Under the pieces are notes generated by a model, which did no database searches, was not told where the DNA came from, and was given only the letters and a program-made list of their open reading frames with translations. Of a stretch of 62,063 bases of DNA, positions 62,037-62,063 are shown in pieces (within the stretch, counting starts at the first letter, position 1; every line of letters starts with the position of its first letter). The position numbers and the translations under genes are program-made. Source of the stretch: Halolamina rubra (GTDB lineage: Archaea > Halobacteriota > Halobacteria > Halobacteriales > Haloferacaceae); contig NZ_BBJN01000018.1 of assembly GCF_000739555.1 (NCBI RefSeq), positions 1 through 62,063 of the forward strand, read 5' to 3'.

Positions 62037-62063
62037 GGCCTATGTCTATATCTGGGGTAAAAA

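Noticed and set aside
1..62063. tRNA or rRNA genes
   Set aside because: No cloverleaf with a T-loop GGTTCRANTCC-type segment and no rRNA-like sequence was noticed on either strand by eye; a covariance-model scan was not possible.

Overview
The window comes from a halophilic archaeon (class Halobacteria). Most proteins are strongly acidic, coding DNA is GC-rich with many GAC/GTC codons, many genes appear leaderless with a TATA-like box about 25-30 bases upstream, genes are packed with ATGA overlaps, and several families are typical of haloarchaea (Bat-type HTH regulator, PH-domain pairs, ADP-forming acetyl-CoA synthetase, twin-arginine lipoproteins). Genus cannot be fixed from this window.

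1-12.1 kb is an AT-richer surface-glycan island with transposon debris. It holds a glycosyltransferase broken by two one-base shifts, a decayed 1.9-kb DDE transposase, an asparagine-synthase-like enzyme, a decayed IS6-family element whose 13-bp inverted ends and target duplication are still readable, and a five-gene minus-strand operon (GT2, WecB, SDR epimerase, WecC-like dehydrogenase, GT4) that should make and use a UDP-ManNAcA-type sugar.

12.5-16.7 kb is the most interesting stretch. An NAD-dependent sugar epimerase gene is split in two, and between the halves sits a three-gene cassette joined by ATGA overlaps. It encodes a diverged Cas7-like RAMP protein, an unknown protein and a diverged Cas5-like RAMP protein. 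This matches the haloarchaeal HRAMP system, a derived class 1 CRISPR relative without a CRISPR array. Upstream are a pair of two-block direct repeats, a strong hairpin, perfect inverted-repeat operators and a divergent small gene. No nuclease or adaptation gene is adjacent.

16.7-28.9 kb is a mosaic. It has two tiny CxxC proteins, an acyl-CoA synthetase, and a seven-gene archaeal conjugation/type IV secretion-like operon (VirB4-like ATPase, PrgI-like, VirB6-like, lipoprotein, surface protein, VirB2-like, small protein) without coupling protein or relaxase. It ends with a TumE-like toxin/HTH pair and IS605-type and OB-fold remnants. A 42-43-bp palindrome with identical 10-bp arms (TTAACCAACA) occurs at 16964, 27138 and 49427. 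The first two bracket the conjugation module and acyl-CoA synthetase, the second abuts a truncated copy of a PH-domain gene, and the third ends an ArdC-like gene.

29-62 kb is mostly chromosomal metabolism: three PH-domain membrane proteins, a CPBP protease, an HD hydrolase, a class II HMG-CoA reductase with AtuA-type genes (AtuA is frameshifted), a sodium:solute symporter, a CopB-type Cu-ATPase divergent from SatD/DUF3307 across repeated GTTCGG palindromes, ADP-forming acetyl-CoA synthetase with a phosphotransacetylase-like protein, two lipoproteins, a zinc-ribbon protein and the ArdC-like protein. It closes with a peptide ABC transporter operon divergent from a Bat-type regulator, followed by a class III aminotransferase, a nitrilase-family amidase and an aldehyde:ferredoxin oxidoreductase, which together look like a peptide/amine catabolic neighbourhood.
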